DNA from: Pyropia yezoensis
Taxonomy: Eukaryota; Rhodophyta; Bangiophyceae; Bangiales; Bangiaceae
Assembly: GCA_009829735.1 (NCBI GenBank)
Contig: CM020618.1
Coordinates: 28,000,894 to 28,064,893 of the forward strand
Direction of reading: 5' to 3'
DNA: 64,000 bases
The position numbers were made by a program, and so were the translations under genes. This document shows positions 23,063-34,385 of the stretch, one piece after another. Positions within the stretch are counted from its first letter, which is position 1. Each line of letters opens with the position of its first letter. The notes below the pieces were generated by a model. It worked only from the letters and a program-made list of their open reading frames with translations. It had not been told where the DNA came from and did not search any database.

Positions 23063-23358
23063 TTTGGTGGAGCAGCAGGGGACAGAGGTAAACTGTACCT
23101 CCGGGTGCACCCGGGTGTAGGGGGCCCTCTGTCTCAGAGGAACGGTGGACTTGGACCGTGTCATACGGATCGTTAGCCAACATGGCCGGTTCGGACCCCC
23201 CGTCGTCCGGGGAGTACACGGGCGATGCACGTGTGGCGTTTGTGGCCCTCGTTCCTCCTCCGGAGACAGCGGAGTGCTGGCCTACGTTGGGGCGTCAGCG
23301 GATCGTTGGTCGGCCGTCACGGGATGGCGGGCCTTGCTGGCGGCCCGTTGTTGACTGA
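22595..23358 (+). mobile_element. Truncated LTR retroelement: 5' LTR, PBS and gag stub
   Basis: The LTR (22595-23062, TGTGGCA...TGCCACA, 468 bp) is the same family and length as the LTRs at 45417 and 49968. It is followed by TTT and the primer-binding-like sequence TGGTGGAGCAGCAGG (23065-23079), then a leader shared with the larger element. An ATG at 23182 opens a 58-codon gag-like stub (MAGSDPPSSGEYTG...) ending at 23358. In the larger element the matching position reads ACG. The rest of the element is absent; the next sequence is the tandem array. No 5-bp target duplication is visible, as expected for a truncated copy. Confidence 0.8.
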
Positions 23359-23449
23359 CCAAGGGAGGCGGTTGTACCCCCCTGGACTTGGTGCCCTTGG
23401 ATTTGACTGTTTTCTATGCATTTGTCTCTTCTCGATTTTCCTTTCGTAT

Positions 23450-25660
23450 TTTCGCGCCCCGCCGGCGCGGCCGCCCCCCACCGGGAACAGCCGCCCGAAC
23501 GCCGGTACCAACCGCGCCTCACAGGTAGCGGCCGCCCTCACACAGGTAGTGGCCGCCCCCTACCTGTAGCAGCCTCCCCCACGCCGTGACAAGCCGCCCC
23601 CCACCGGTTGCACCCGCCCATCACCGGTAGCAGCCGCCCCCCCGCCGGTAGCGGCCGCCCCCTCCCGGTAGCAGCTCCCGCCCCGGCGGTACCCGCCGCC
23701 CCCCACCTGTAGCAGCCTCCCCCACGCCGTGACAAGCCGCCCCCCACCGGTTGCACCCGCCCATCACCGGTAGCAGCCGCCCCCCCGCCGGTAGCGGCCG
23801 CCCCCTCCCGGTAGCAGCTCCCGCCCCGGCGGTACCCGCCGCCCCCCACCCGTAGCAGCCGCCCCTCCATCGGAAACAGCCACCCGCCCCCGGTAGTACC
23901 CGCCCTTCCGGCCACAGCAGCAGCGCCCCACCAGTAGCAGCCACCCCCCCGCCCGCCGCGGCCGTCCGCTACCGACACCAGGCGCCCCCCCGCCGGTAAC
24001 GGCCGCCCGCTACCGGTAGCGGCCGCCCCCCCAACGGTAGCGGCCGCCCCCCACCGGTAGCAGGCTTCCCCCCGCCAGTAGCACCCCGCCGGTAGAAGCC
24101 GGCCCCCCGCCGGTGTCGGGCGCCCCCCACAGGTAGCGGCCCTCCCCCCGCCGGTGGTAGCCGCCACCCCACCGGTTGCGGCCGCCACCCCGCCGGTCGA
24201 GGACGCCCCCCACCGGTAGTGGCGACCCTCCCGCCGGCCGCGGCCGCCCCCCACAGGTAGCGGCCGCCCCCCCGCCGGTCGCCGCCGCCCCACACCGGTA
24301 GCGGCCCCTCTTGCCTGTTCTAGCCGCCCTCCACCTGTAGGAGCCAGACGACCGCCGTTACCAGCCGCCCCCCACCGGTAGCAGCCGCTTGCCAAGAGAA
24401 GCGGCCACCCCATTGCCAGTAGTTGCCGCCTCCGCCGCGATAGCAGCCACCTTCCCGCCGGTCGAGGGCGCTACCCACCGGTAGCGACCGCCCCCCTGCC
24501 GGCCACGGCCGCCCCGCACCGGTAGCGGCCGCCCTCCCGCCGGAAGCGGCCGACGCCCACATGTAGCGGCCGCCCCCCGCCTTTACCAGCCGCCCCCACC
24601 TGTACCAGCCGCCACCCCGCGGGTAGCAGCCGCCCCCCACCGATAGCAGCCGCCCCCCCGTCCGCAACAGCCGGCGACTAGCCGGTAGCAGCCGCCCCAT
24701 CACCGGTAGAGGCCGCCCCCCCGCCGGTCGCGCCCGCCCCCCACCAGTAGCGGCGACGCTCCCGCCGGCCGCAGCCGCCCCCCACCGGTAGCGGTCGCCC
24801 CCCCGCCGGTTGCGGCCGCCCCCCAGCGGTATCGGCCGCCCTTTCGCCTGTTCCAGCCGCCCTCCACCTGAAGCAGCCGGCCGACCGCCGTTACCAGCCG
24901 CCCCGCACCGGTAGCAGCCGCTTACCACAGGAAGCGGCGACCGCCTTGCCGGATGTAGCCGCTACCGCCCCGGCAGCAGCCGCCTTCCCGTCGGTCAAGG
25001 CCGCTCCCCACCGGTAGTGGCCGCCCCCCTGCCGGCCGCGGCCGCCCCGCACCGGTAGCTGCCGCCCCCCCGCCTGAAACAGCCGCCCCGCCCCTGAAGC
25101 AGCCGCCCCCCCGTCCGCAGCAGCCGGCGGCTAGCCGGTATCGGCCGCCCCCCCACAAGAAGCGGCCGCCCCCCTGCCGGCCGCGGCCGCCCCCCACATG
25201 TAGCGGCTGCCCCCCCACCTGTACCAGCCGCCCCCCACCTGTATCAGCCCCCCCACCGCTGGTAGCAGCCGCCGCCCACCAATAGCAGCCGCCCCGCCGT
25301 CCGCAGCAGCCGGCGGCTAGCCGGTAGCGGCCGCCCCCCCACCGGTAGCGGCCGCCCCCCCGCCGGTCGCGGCTGCCCCCCCCCAGTAGCGGCCGCCCCC
25401 ACGCCGGCCGCGGCCGCCCACCCGCCGATACCAGCCGCCCCCGACCGGAAGCAGCCGCCCCCGCGTCCGCAGCAGCCGGCGGCTAGCCGGTAGCGGCCGC
25501 CCCGCCGCCGGTAGCGGCCGCCCCCCACCTGTAGCAGCCGCCCACCCGCCGGCAGCCGCCCCCGACCGGTAGCAGCCGCCCCCCCGTCCGCAGCAGCCGC
25601 CCCCTCGCTGGTACCAGCCGCTCCCCCACCGGTAGCGGCCGTCGCCCCCGCTGCAGCGTC
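23450..25660. repeat. GC-rich tandem array (CCGGTAGCGGCCGCCCC-type units)
   Basis: About 2.2 kb of degenerate 18-27-bp units carrying CCGGTAGCAGCCGCCCC or CCGGTAGCGGCCGCCCC, with many GCGGCCGC sites. Higher-order structure is visible: a segment starting at 23563 repeats 143 bp later at 23706, and a block with GTCCGCAGCAGCCGGCGGCTA recurs near 25110, 25295 and 25465. Long minus-strand frames (Gly/Tyr/Arg) are by-products of the repeat. Confidence 0.8.
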
Positions 25661-27589
25661 CGGCGACAGGCCGCAGTCTGGCGCGTGGCGGCAACGGTAC
25701 GCTCGCCCGCGTCCCATTTATGGCGCCTGACCCAGCCCCTTTGGCTGGCCCGCTACCTCCGTGTTGCTGTAGACACCATCCCCCTGCATGCCTGAGTCAT
25801 CCCCCGTGGCCTCTTGCCACTTCCGGCATCTCCCATGGCCTTAGCGGTCTATCGTCGGCCGTAGCTGCGCCCCCCAGACGAGTCAATTTCCCAGTGTGAC
25901 GAACTTGCAGGCTGATAAAGACGAATCCGCAGGCTGCGGGCCTCGCGCGAGCGAACATGCAGTCTGCAAGTTCAAACAATTATATCCTACCTCCTTGACC
26001 AGCCGCGGCAACAGGATCGAAGATAGGGCTCGGCAATTGTCAGAGACTCGACTACAAAGTACGACCTTTGACGATGCCGCCTCCACCCCCCCGCCACAAA
26101 ACGTGTCAGTCCTCCACCGCGATGGGCGGGTGCCGGGCGCGGGTGGGTGGCGTTGTCCACCCCGCGCTCCGCGGCGCCAACTCCCCCACCATGACGGTGG
26201 GTGTGGCCCCCTCACCCCCCCACACCCCTTCCCTCCCCCCCCCCCTGCAGGGTCCGCACTGCGGCCTACACACTCGCTGAGCGGGTATCGAGGGAGGGGG
26301 GGTGGCGGCCGCTACTGCTCCACCGCCATCCCCCCCGTCCACGGGTTTGCAGAGGAGAAGGGGTCTCCCGTCCACTGATGCGTGCTGGGCACCGCTGAGC
26401 ACCAGCGCTGCAGGACGCCCATAGCCTCCCCCCACGCACAGGCTGCGTGTCGTCCGCCATACCGGGCCGGCGCGCCGCCAGACAGACGCCGCCTGACTAC
26501 CACGTGGCGACTTTTTCTACTCTTTTAGGGGACCCGCAGGGCGGGCTCGTGCGAAAGGCGGCCATGCCTCGGGGCCCACAGCCCCCCTCCCAAAGCACCG
26601 GGTCCCCACAGGCCTCCCTGCGCAGCGTACAGCGTCCAGCATGGTTGTGTTGTTGCGACGCAAAGCGGCACCCCCCACACGGCTCCCTGGCAATGACGGA
26701 AAGAGTGTGGCAGGGGCGTGCGAGCACACAGCGGACGCGAATGGTTGGGAGGTTAAGTCCCCCACCCACCGCCATCTTTCCCCCGCTCTCCGCAGGAGGG
26801 AGGGCGGGGCGGAGGGGGGGAAGGGAGGAGGGGGGGAAGGGAGGAGGGGGGCGGGCACCACGGTCGGTGCAGGCAGGCGTGGTGCGGCGGACGGACAGCG
26901 TCGGCCATCGCAAGGCAGATGAATGACGCAGGGAGGGCTGAGAAGCGGTCAGATGGCATCGTCGGCGACCGGAACCACTGTATTTCAGTGCATGTTTTCC
27001 TGCATTTCAACACCTGTTTGAAATGCAGTAAATACAGGCAGATGCTTGCAACTCAGGCACCGAAAAAGGGTAGCAAAGATGGTCTGATGCAACATACACC
27101 ACGTGTATTGCATCCCATAACACACCTCAATGCAAGCTAGATTGCAGTGTGAAACACAATGAGTTGAATAGGCCACTACAGGGCGTATCCGGCACATGCC
27201 GGATGACGCCGGATGACGGCCCATTTTATTCCGGTCCTTGTGGAACTGCTCATTCAATTTTGTTTACTTCAGTTGTTGCTCAGAAACAGATCACAGAGGC
27301 GGGCCACCTGGAGCTGCCTGATCAGGGGAATAGACACAGACACGGTCAGACACTACAGACAGACACAGTCACAGCCACTCGCCACATCGACGTCAGTGCC
27401 TCGCCACAGTGTCTGGGCCGCGCCCGACACACACCGTCAGACACCGCCACAGACACACACGGTCGTCGGGTCCACCTGACATCCCCCCCCACGTGCACCA
27501 CAACAGCATCCGCCTCCCATACACACGCCAACCTTCACCACCACAGAGGCTGTCACTCTCTTACCTGTCCACTTCACCGCCACCACCGC
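25661..27589. other. Intergenic spacer with small palindromes
   Basis: No gene supported. Short frames lack domains. It contains a perfect hairpin at 27000-27028, a near-palindrome at about 27087-27115 (GATGCAA...TTGCATC) and a tandem ccggatgacg pair at about 27200-27220. CA/GACA-rich sequence runs at 27310-27480. Confidence 0.45.
27000..27028. repeat. Perfect 11-bp hairpin
   Basis: CTGCATTTCAA (27000-27010) and TTGAAATGCAG (27018-27028) with a 7-nt loop. An outer pair CTGTATTT/AAATACAG lies at 26978-26985 and 27030-27037. Confidence 0.6.
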
Positions 27590-28440
27590 GCCAGCCACCA
27601 CTGACAGCCGCCACGCCACCCCAACTCCGCTGCGGTAACCGCCCTGTGCCGAGCCGCCCACCAACAACGCCACGAGAGGTGCCACCTGCGGACGCTAACC
27701 ACAATTGCAGCCACCACCCGCACAGCAGCCCATCTTCACCACCGTGTCAGCGGCGCCCGTGCATCCCGCCCCGCCGCGGCAGCCACCACCCGCCCAGCCC
27801 CCCACAAAACCGCCCGAGGCAGCCGTTGCACGTGCGGCTTGCACCGCCGTGGCAGCTGACACCCGTTCAGGCCACCCGCCCGGCTGCCCCCCTCGACCAC
27901 CGAGGCAGCGGCGCCTGTGCAGTCCGCACAGCCGCGGCAGCCACCGCGCGCCGAGCACCACCCGCCAAGCCGCCCACGAAAACCACGGCGGCAGCCGTCG
28001 CCCGTGCAGCTTGCACCGCCGCGGCATTTGCCACCCGACCAGGCCACCCGCCCAGCCAACGTCCTCCGCCACCGCGGCAGTGGCCCGTGCATCTCGCACG
28101 CACTTTCGCGGCATCCACTCCGAGCCCACCGCGCACCGACGCCACGGTGAAAGCGGCGCCCGCGCAGATAGCGCCGCCGCGGCGGCTGCCGCACGTCCTG
28201 CTGCCCCCGAGCAGCACATTGGCAGTCGCCACCCACCAGACCCCCGACCGACACCAACGCGCCACCACTCGTCCAGCCACCCTCCATCACCACCGAGGCA
28301 GCCGTCGCCCACCCGCACCGCCGCGGCAGCTGCCGTCCGCCCAGGCCATCCGCCCAGGCGTCAGTGACGCCCGCGCCTTCACAGCAGCTGCCGCCCGTCC
28401 AGTCGCCCAACAAAAGCACCGTGGCAGCCGCTGCTAGCGG
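27590..28440. repeat. Degenerate GC-rich tandem repeats
   Basis: Irregular repeats of roughly 90-100 bp built on gcagccgtcgcccgtgcagcttgcaccgccg-like and ccacccgcccagcc-like modules (plus strand). Frames on both strands are repeat by-products. The period is only approximate by eye. Confidence 0.5.
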
Positions 28441-28598
28441 CCCCCCGTGCATCAGGACCGCCGCGGAAGCCGCCGCACACTTGATGTCCACTACCACCAT
28501 TGCGACGGCATATCGGACATACAGGGACATACAGGGACATACAATGACACACAAGCAAACACAGGAATTAGCAAGGTAGCAATGATCATTGAACACTG

Positions 28599-31500
28599 TC
28601 ACGCACTGCCACTCTCATCCTCATCCCCACTCTGCCGACCATCCCCACTCTCACCCGAGCCACGACATTGTTCACTCCCACCATCGCCATCTTCCTCGGC
28701 CTCCTCGTCCTCATCCTCCCCCTCCTCATCCTCTCCCTCCTCCTCCTCGCCCTCCTCCTCCTCTCCCTCCTCCTCCTCTCCCTCCTCCTCCTCGCCCTCC
28801 TCCTCCTCGCCCTCCTCCTCCTCGCCCTCCTCCTCCTCGCCCTCCTCTTTCTCCTCCTCCTCCTCCTCCTCCTCCTCACCTACACTACCCTCCCCCTCAG
28901 CCTCTTCACTGGGGGCCCCCCCGTCATCACCCTCCTCCATCTCCGAGGACGCGTCACTTCCTTCACCCTCTTCCTCCTCCACGATCTGCAGGTCCTCATC
29001 ACTTTCCAGCTCCATCTTGACCTTTACTCCAGGCACACTGTCGCGCATTTGCTCAGTCGACATCAGCCGCTGCATGCGCAGCTCGTCCCGCGACTTCGTC
29101 GCGACCGTGACAGACGGCGGCGTCACGAGCACGACCTCGTCGTCTGACGTGAAGTCCGACTCCTCCTCAATTGTGGAGTCGCACAGGTGCCGCAGGGTCT
29201 CCTTCTGCTTGTCCTCGTCGCCGTTGAACTTCCGCTTGGCACCCCGCCGAGCGGCAAACGTTCGGGTCCCCAAGGTCACTTCCGGGTCCTTCAGCGAAGC
29301 GCAGTCGTCCTCGTCCACGTCCGTCTTAAAAAGCCGTACCCATACACTGTCCGGCGAGCGCGCAGACTCGTAGAGAGCCGCCAGCTCCTCGCAGAAAATG
29401 GCACGGTGGGACGGGGTCAGGCCGCGAAACACCTTCTGCTTCCCGTCCCTACCCAGCGACTACAGCAGTAGCTGGGCGCGCACCTGCACACATAAGACAG
29501 GAAAAGGGACAACACAACACACACCAACCGTATACATCCACGACACAGAAGAAGCGACAGAGCACGAGCCAACCACACAGTACCATGTGTCAGGCCCAGA
29601 TCGGAGGTAGGAACTGGCACTGCGTGACAGCGACTCACAATGAATCGCAGAGAGATACAGTACGATGGAGTGCGGTACAAATGATATAGTACCCGGCACA
29701 GCACAATGTAGTGCGATGCAAGGAGATGCGCTAACCTATAAAACAGCGCAGACGAATGCAACAACTTACCTTGGCGAGAATGATGGCCAGTTGACAGAGC
29801 CGCAACCGCAGCACTACGCGTCCCTTATGGATCCCCGTTGTCTTCGCGTTGTCAACGTCGAGGTTGCGGATGAACTCAGCTGCAATCTGACACAGCGCCA
29901 GGCGACCCTTCTTTGTCTTCAGGTACCGCCTGCCACGCAGCCACCACCGCGCCGCCTTCGCCCGGGTATCCTGGGCACGCGCCTTTTCACGGGCTTCCTC
30001 GCCCTCGCCCCGCACCCCGTCCTCTCCTTCATCGTCTTCGTCCGGTGGCGTAAACCCGGCTGAGTCGTAGAACTTCGCATGGTACTGCCACCGATGGATG
30101 ATCCAGCGCGTGAGCGCGCCGTAGACGGCCGACCGCGCCATCCCACAGAGCCCGAGGAGGTCATTTACCCGCCTCTTGCTCCCCGACCCACCTTCCTTCG
30201 GCTTCTCCTTGTGCTTCCGGGGCACCGTCTCGGCCACAGTGTGGCGCAACTCCTTTGCCCGCTCCAGGCTGGCGGGGGCCGCCGCCATGATGGACGCCAG
30301 GTACATGGCGTCGGCATCTTCAGCACAGAGGAAGACGTCGTCAGCGTCCTCGGGCGCCGCCATCCCGTGGTTGACGCGGGCGCTGACCTCCGCCCGAACT
30401 GCGACGGCAAGGTCGATCCCCTCTTTCTCGTCCGGGTGCCGTGCCGGCCCCTTGCCCTTCTTCGACTGGCGAGGCTTCTTGTGCATGGGGGGGTAGGCCT
30501 TGTCCGCGTCGCCGTCGGCGGGGTCCTCGACGGGGTGCCCAGGAACTGGGCTTGCAGGTAAGAGCGCTGCTGCGGTAGGCGCGCGGCGCTTGCCAACCCC
30601 TGCACCGGGTGGTCGTCGGACCAAGGCCCCCCCCTTCTTCATCGCACGCACTACAGCAGGCACCCGCGCTTTAAAAGCGCGCACAGGAGCGCGTGCCGTT
30701 GTCGACGCGGCCGCGGCAGCCCCCGCACCACCCGCAGATGCAGCCGGGACTGGCAGAGTGCGGTGCTACGCCGGGCGTCCGACAACCACCGGAGGTACAG
30801 CGACAGCCGGGGACTTGCCTGCGCGAGGCATGCCACCCGCTGGCCCCCCCTCCCTCGCCCCACCAGCCTTGGCCGCGCCGCCCACCTTGCCCTGCACAGG
30901 CGTCTTGCGCCGTTCTGCAGGGGCTGTGGCGCTGGCCGGGCGGGTGCTCCGCTTCTGTTGTGCGGCCGCCTCGGCGGCTGCGGCGTCCTCCGAGTCGCTA
31001 CTGGACCGCCCGCTGGCGGATGTCGACGGCGACTTCGGCGGCGGTGGCTTCTTCCGCTTCTTTTGCAGCTTCTTTGCAGGTACAACCGCCTTGGCCGGCC
31101 TCTTGGGGGCCTTTGCCATGGTAGCCGCCGCCCTCAATGGAGGGCCCGCGGTGCCCTCCGCCTCTTTGGGAAGAGCCGACTTCTTGGGCGCTTTCGGACG
31201 AGGGGCAGGCGCAGGCGTGGCATCCTCCGCACGTCCCTGGGGGGGGTGGAATCAGGAAAGATGAGGGGGGTGGGGATTGGAGATCGAAGGAGGGGGGGGG
31301 GGGAGGGGGGGCGGGGGCGATGGGGGGGGAGGAGGGCGTCAAGACACTGCTTGTGAGGCTGCAGGTAAGGATCCGGAACATACAGTATCATACAACGTGA
31401 AATACAGGCCTGTACAACCAGCAGCACACAAATACAACACGCGACAAGTACGGGGTCGTGGCGTTGCGCGACGTGGACTCCGACGCTACGTACCTGTTGC

Positions 31501-33650
31501 TTTGTCTTCGCCACCGCCTTCGCCGGTCGGGGAGGCGCTTCCGCAGGTGTCTGTTCATCCGTGTCAGCTGGTGCCTGTTTCTCCGTGCTCGCCTCCTGAG
31601 AAAGTACCATGGCGAGGGGATCAAGCAGGACGCGCGGGGGGGGGGGGGGGGGGGGGGGGGGGGAATGCTCGAGAGGGGCAGTCGGCGGACGGTGGACAGC
31701 CAAAGTCTTACGGAAGACGGAAGAGGGAGTAGGGTCAGTCCCCTGAATACATACAAACATACAACACATTGCACGCAACACAGCGCATTGCGTGGGCCTG
31801 CACCCGACCGGGCAGTATCGCCAAGCACACCACAGCAAGCAGAACAAAAGTGTAAACGTACCTGTTGGTTCTGCTTCGCCACCGCTTTTGGCGGACTGCG
31901 CACGGATACCAGCTTGGCTCTACGGCGTGAGGTGAAAGCTGCAACCGCCATCGCGGATGCGACCGCCTTTGCAGCCCGGCGCGCAGGCGCGACTGGCTTC
32001 TTCACCGCAGACTTCTGTTGAGAAGGGACAAAAGACAGGGAGGGTGATGAACGACATTCCAAAGAACCAGAAGCAACGTGAAACAGTTGCGGGGAGCAGG
32101 GTTGGCTGGCAAGTCAGCACATAATTTCCCTCCAACGAGCAGGGTCACGCGCACCATAACAGCACAGCATGTCCAAGACAAGCAAAAAGCATGGAGTGGT
32201 GCAGTTGTCGAGGCGTACCAGTTGCTACCCTTTGCCCACGGCCTTCCGCCGCATCGGTGGCTTTCGACCACCTGTCTTCTTGGTCTGCTACGCTCTAGAC
32301 ACGGAGGCCAGTGAAGACAACGAGGCGATCATGCGCGTGAGTGACGGTTAGCATGTGATACAACAACTGGACCCAGGATTGGAACTGGCGCGTCGCGAGT
32401 TGCACAGAGATACAATGAGACGTGGCGAAAGGCAATCCCGTACAATGTGACACGGTCAGACACAACAGAATCCAACAAACACAACGCAGTACACAATATG
32501 TCCATACCTTCACCGTGGCAGCCGACCTCAACCGTTGTCGCGGGCTTACGGTCCGCTTCTCAGCGGCTGTTGGCGTTGGTACAGGGGCGCCGTCCCCCGA
32601 TGAGTCTCCCACAACGGTATCAGCAGGCACAACGCCGGGACCGTCTCCATCGCGGGGTGCCGTATCTGCTGCTTCCACACCATCAAGTGGTGCTTTGTCG
32701 GCCTGCTCGTCGTTGCCAACAGCGACTCCGGCGTCACCAAAAACGCCGCCTGTGCCGTCATCGGTCACTTCCCCAGCGTCGGTTCCACCGCCACCGTCCT
32801 GGTTTAGCGGCAGCGTCAGCGCGCTGGCCGCGTGCGCCGCGCGCAACGCGTCGGTTGCCCCTTCCGGGGTGAGGGTCGTCTGCCTCATCCCGGTGTCACT
32901 ACCCTCAGTGTCCGTGAAGGGATGACCCGGCGGCCGCGCAGTAGTTGCAACTGTCGACAGGAGGGGCGTCGTCACAGGGGGCGTCACCACCGGCAAGTCA
33001 GCGCCGTCGCCGCCGCCGCAGGACTGGCCGAAGAGGCGACTGGCCGCCAAAGTGGCTGCCGCCTCCAGCCGCACGGCCTCCGACTCGATCGGCGCGGAAG
33101 GCGCGGCCGACGTCGTCGCCGCTGCCCCACTCGGTGTCGCCGTGGGCGTTGCCGCCGGGGCGAGCACGGCCCCTGGCGCGGCCGCCGTGGTAGCCGCCGC
33201 ACAGACCGGCGCGGTGGGCGGGGACGCCGCCGTCCGGGTCGGGGTGGCGGGCCCGGCCGCCGTGCTTGCCGCCGCCAGGAGTGGCGCCGTTGACGCCTCC
33301 GCCTCGGTACCCGCCGCACAGACCGGCGCTGTAGGCGGGGACGCCGCCGTCCCGGTCGGGGTGGCGGGCGCGGCCGCCGTGATTGCAACCGCCGACCAGA
33401 TCGTTGCGGTGGGCGCGGCCGTCGAGGTTGCCACTGCCGACCCGATCGGTGCGGCGGGCGCGGCCGCCGAAGTTGCCGCCGCCGTCTGGACCGGGGTGGC
33501 GGGCGCTGCCGCCGCAGTATCCGCCTCGCAGACCGGCGCGGTTAGCGGGGACGCTGCCGTCCGGGTCGGTGTGGCGGGCGCGGCCGCCGTGGCCGGTAGT
33601 GCCCCGGTCCCCGGGCCCGCGCGTGAAGCATCGTTGTCCGTTGTGTCCGT
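28599..33650 (-). CDS. Multi-exon gene of unknown function: Ala-rich start, Lys/Pro modules, acidic tail
   Basis: I do not recognise the family. Exons that keep frame across GT-AG junctions, in transcript order: about 33650-32508 (Ala/Pro/Thr-rich repeats, ends AATVK), a short one from 32284, 32014-31862, 31595-31494, 31236-29770 and 29459-28599. The small exons share a module like PKAVAK or PAKAV, so they look like repeated exons. Exon 31236-29770 has one in-frame TAG (30766-30768). Its second half holds the only globular-looking part, around RRVNDLLGLCGMARSAVYGA, RWIIHRWQYHAKFYDSAG and KKGRLALCQIAAEFIRNLD. The last exon begins SLGRDGKQKVFRGLTPSHRA and ends in a long Glu run built from 15-bp repeats. 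Basic start and acidic tail suggest a nuclear protein. It lies head-to-head with the copy B transposase and might be a second transposon gene (TnpA-like), but no homology shows this. The true 5' end was not found. Confidence 0.5.
28690..28885 (-). repeat. Tandem repeat coding the poly-Glu tail
   Basis: Units of 15 bp (CTCCTCCTCGCCCTC and variants, plus strand) that code Glu-Glu-Glu-Gly-Glu repeats on the minus strand, inside the last exon of the unknown gene. Confidence 0.7.
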
Positions 33651-34352
33651 GGGGGGGGGGCGCGTGTGGGCAGCTTGCTGTTGGGGCAGTATCGGCGTAG
33701 TTGTCGCAGGGGGCAGATCGGTGCGCGTGGGGTGGGGGGAGGGGGGGGTGGAAGGGGGGGGGGGGGGGGGGATGTCATCACGTGAGTGTGTGTTGCAGGC
33801 CCTCGAACAGCAAGTACGTGCGCTTCACCACAGGTACAGGCGCTTGAGCTGTGGGATCGGCGCCTGGCACGGTACACGCAAGGACGAAGGCCCGCTGTCT
33901 TGACCTGTTTCGGCGTGTGACTCCTTCAAGGGCCAGCGACCTGCTGTTGTGCCCTGTGTTGCACCGGCCAGGTATGGGGCCACCCTGCGACGCCTTGCAG
34001 GGGTGAACTCGCTGTATGCCCCTCAGTGGCTGTCGGGAGGGTGGCTGTGTGGTGCATTGCAAGGTCCAGTGGGAGCTCCGAAGGGGTGGTGTGCCAGGGG
34101 GGGGGGGGGGGGGGGGAGCAGGGAGGCGCCGGGGAGGGCAGGGGGGAGGGGTTGGTGCCCGCAGCTATTGTGTCCACAAATAGGTGTATGCGGGGCCAGT
34201 TCGTGGTGGCGGATTGCAGTGATTGGTCGGACGAGCGAATATAACGTGGAGCTTGCTCGACCGGGTGTCCCGATCAGATTCTCTGCGGTCACAGCTCTAA
34301 AATGAGACACGTACTTACAAAACGTTTTTTGTGATTAACGACATGTAACAAC
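33651..34352. other. Spacer between the head-to-head unknown gene and transposase
   Basis: It contains poly-G runs (about 33754-33771 and 34098-34118). No gene recognised. It would hold the 5' end of the minus-strand gene and the promoter of the plus-strand transposase. Confidence 0.4.
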
Positions 34353-34362
34353 TATATAAAGG
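34353..34362 (+). promoter_or_regulatory. TATA box-like element of copy B
   Basis: TATATAAAGG in an AT-richer stretch than its surroundings, 24 bp before the ATG at 34386. The same element precedes copy C. Position and sequence fit a core promoter; function is inferred. Confidence 0.5.
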
Positions 34363-34385
34363 ACTGTAAGTTATTAACTTCGTCT

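Noticed and set aside
23538..25717. Gly/Tyr/Arg-rich minus-strand proteins
   Set aside because: By-products of a tandem array open in several frames.
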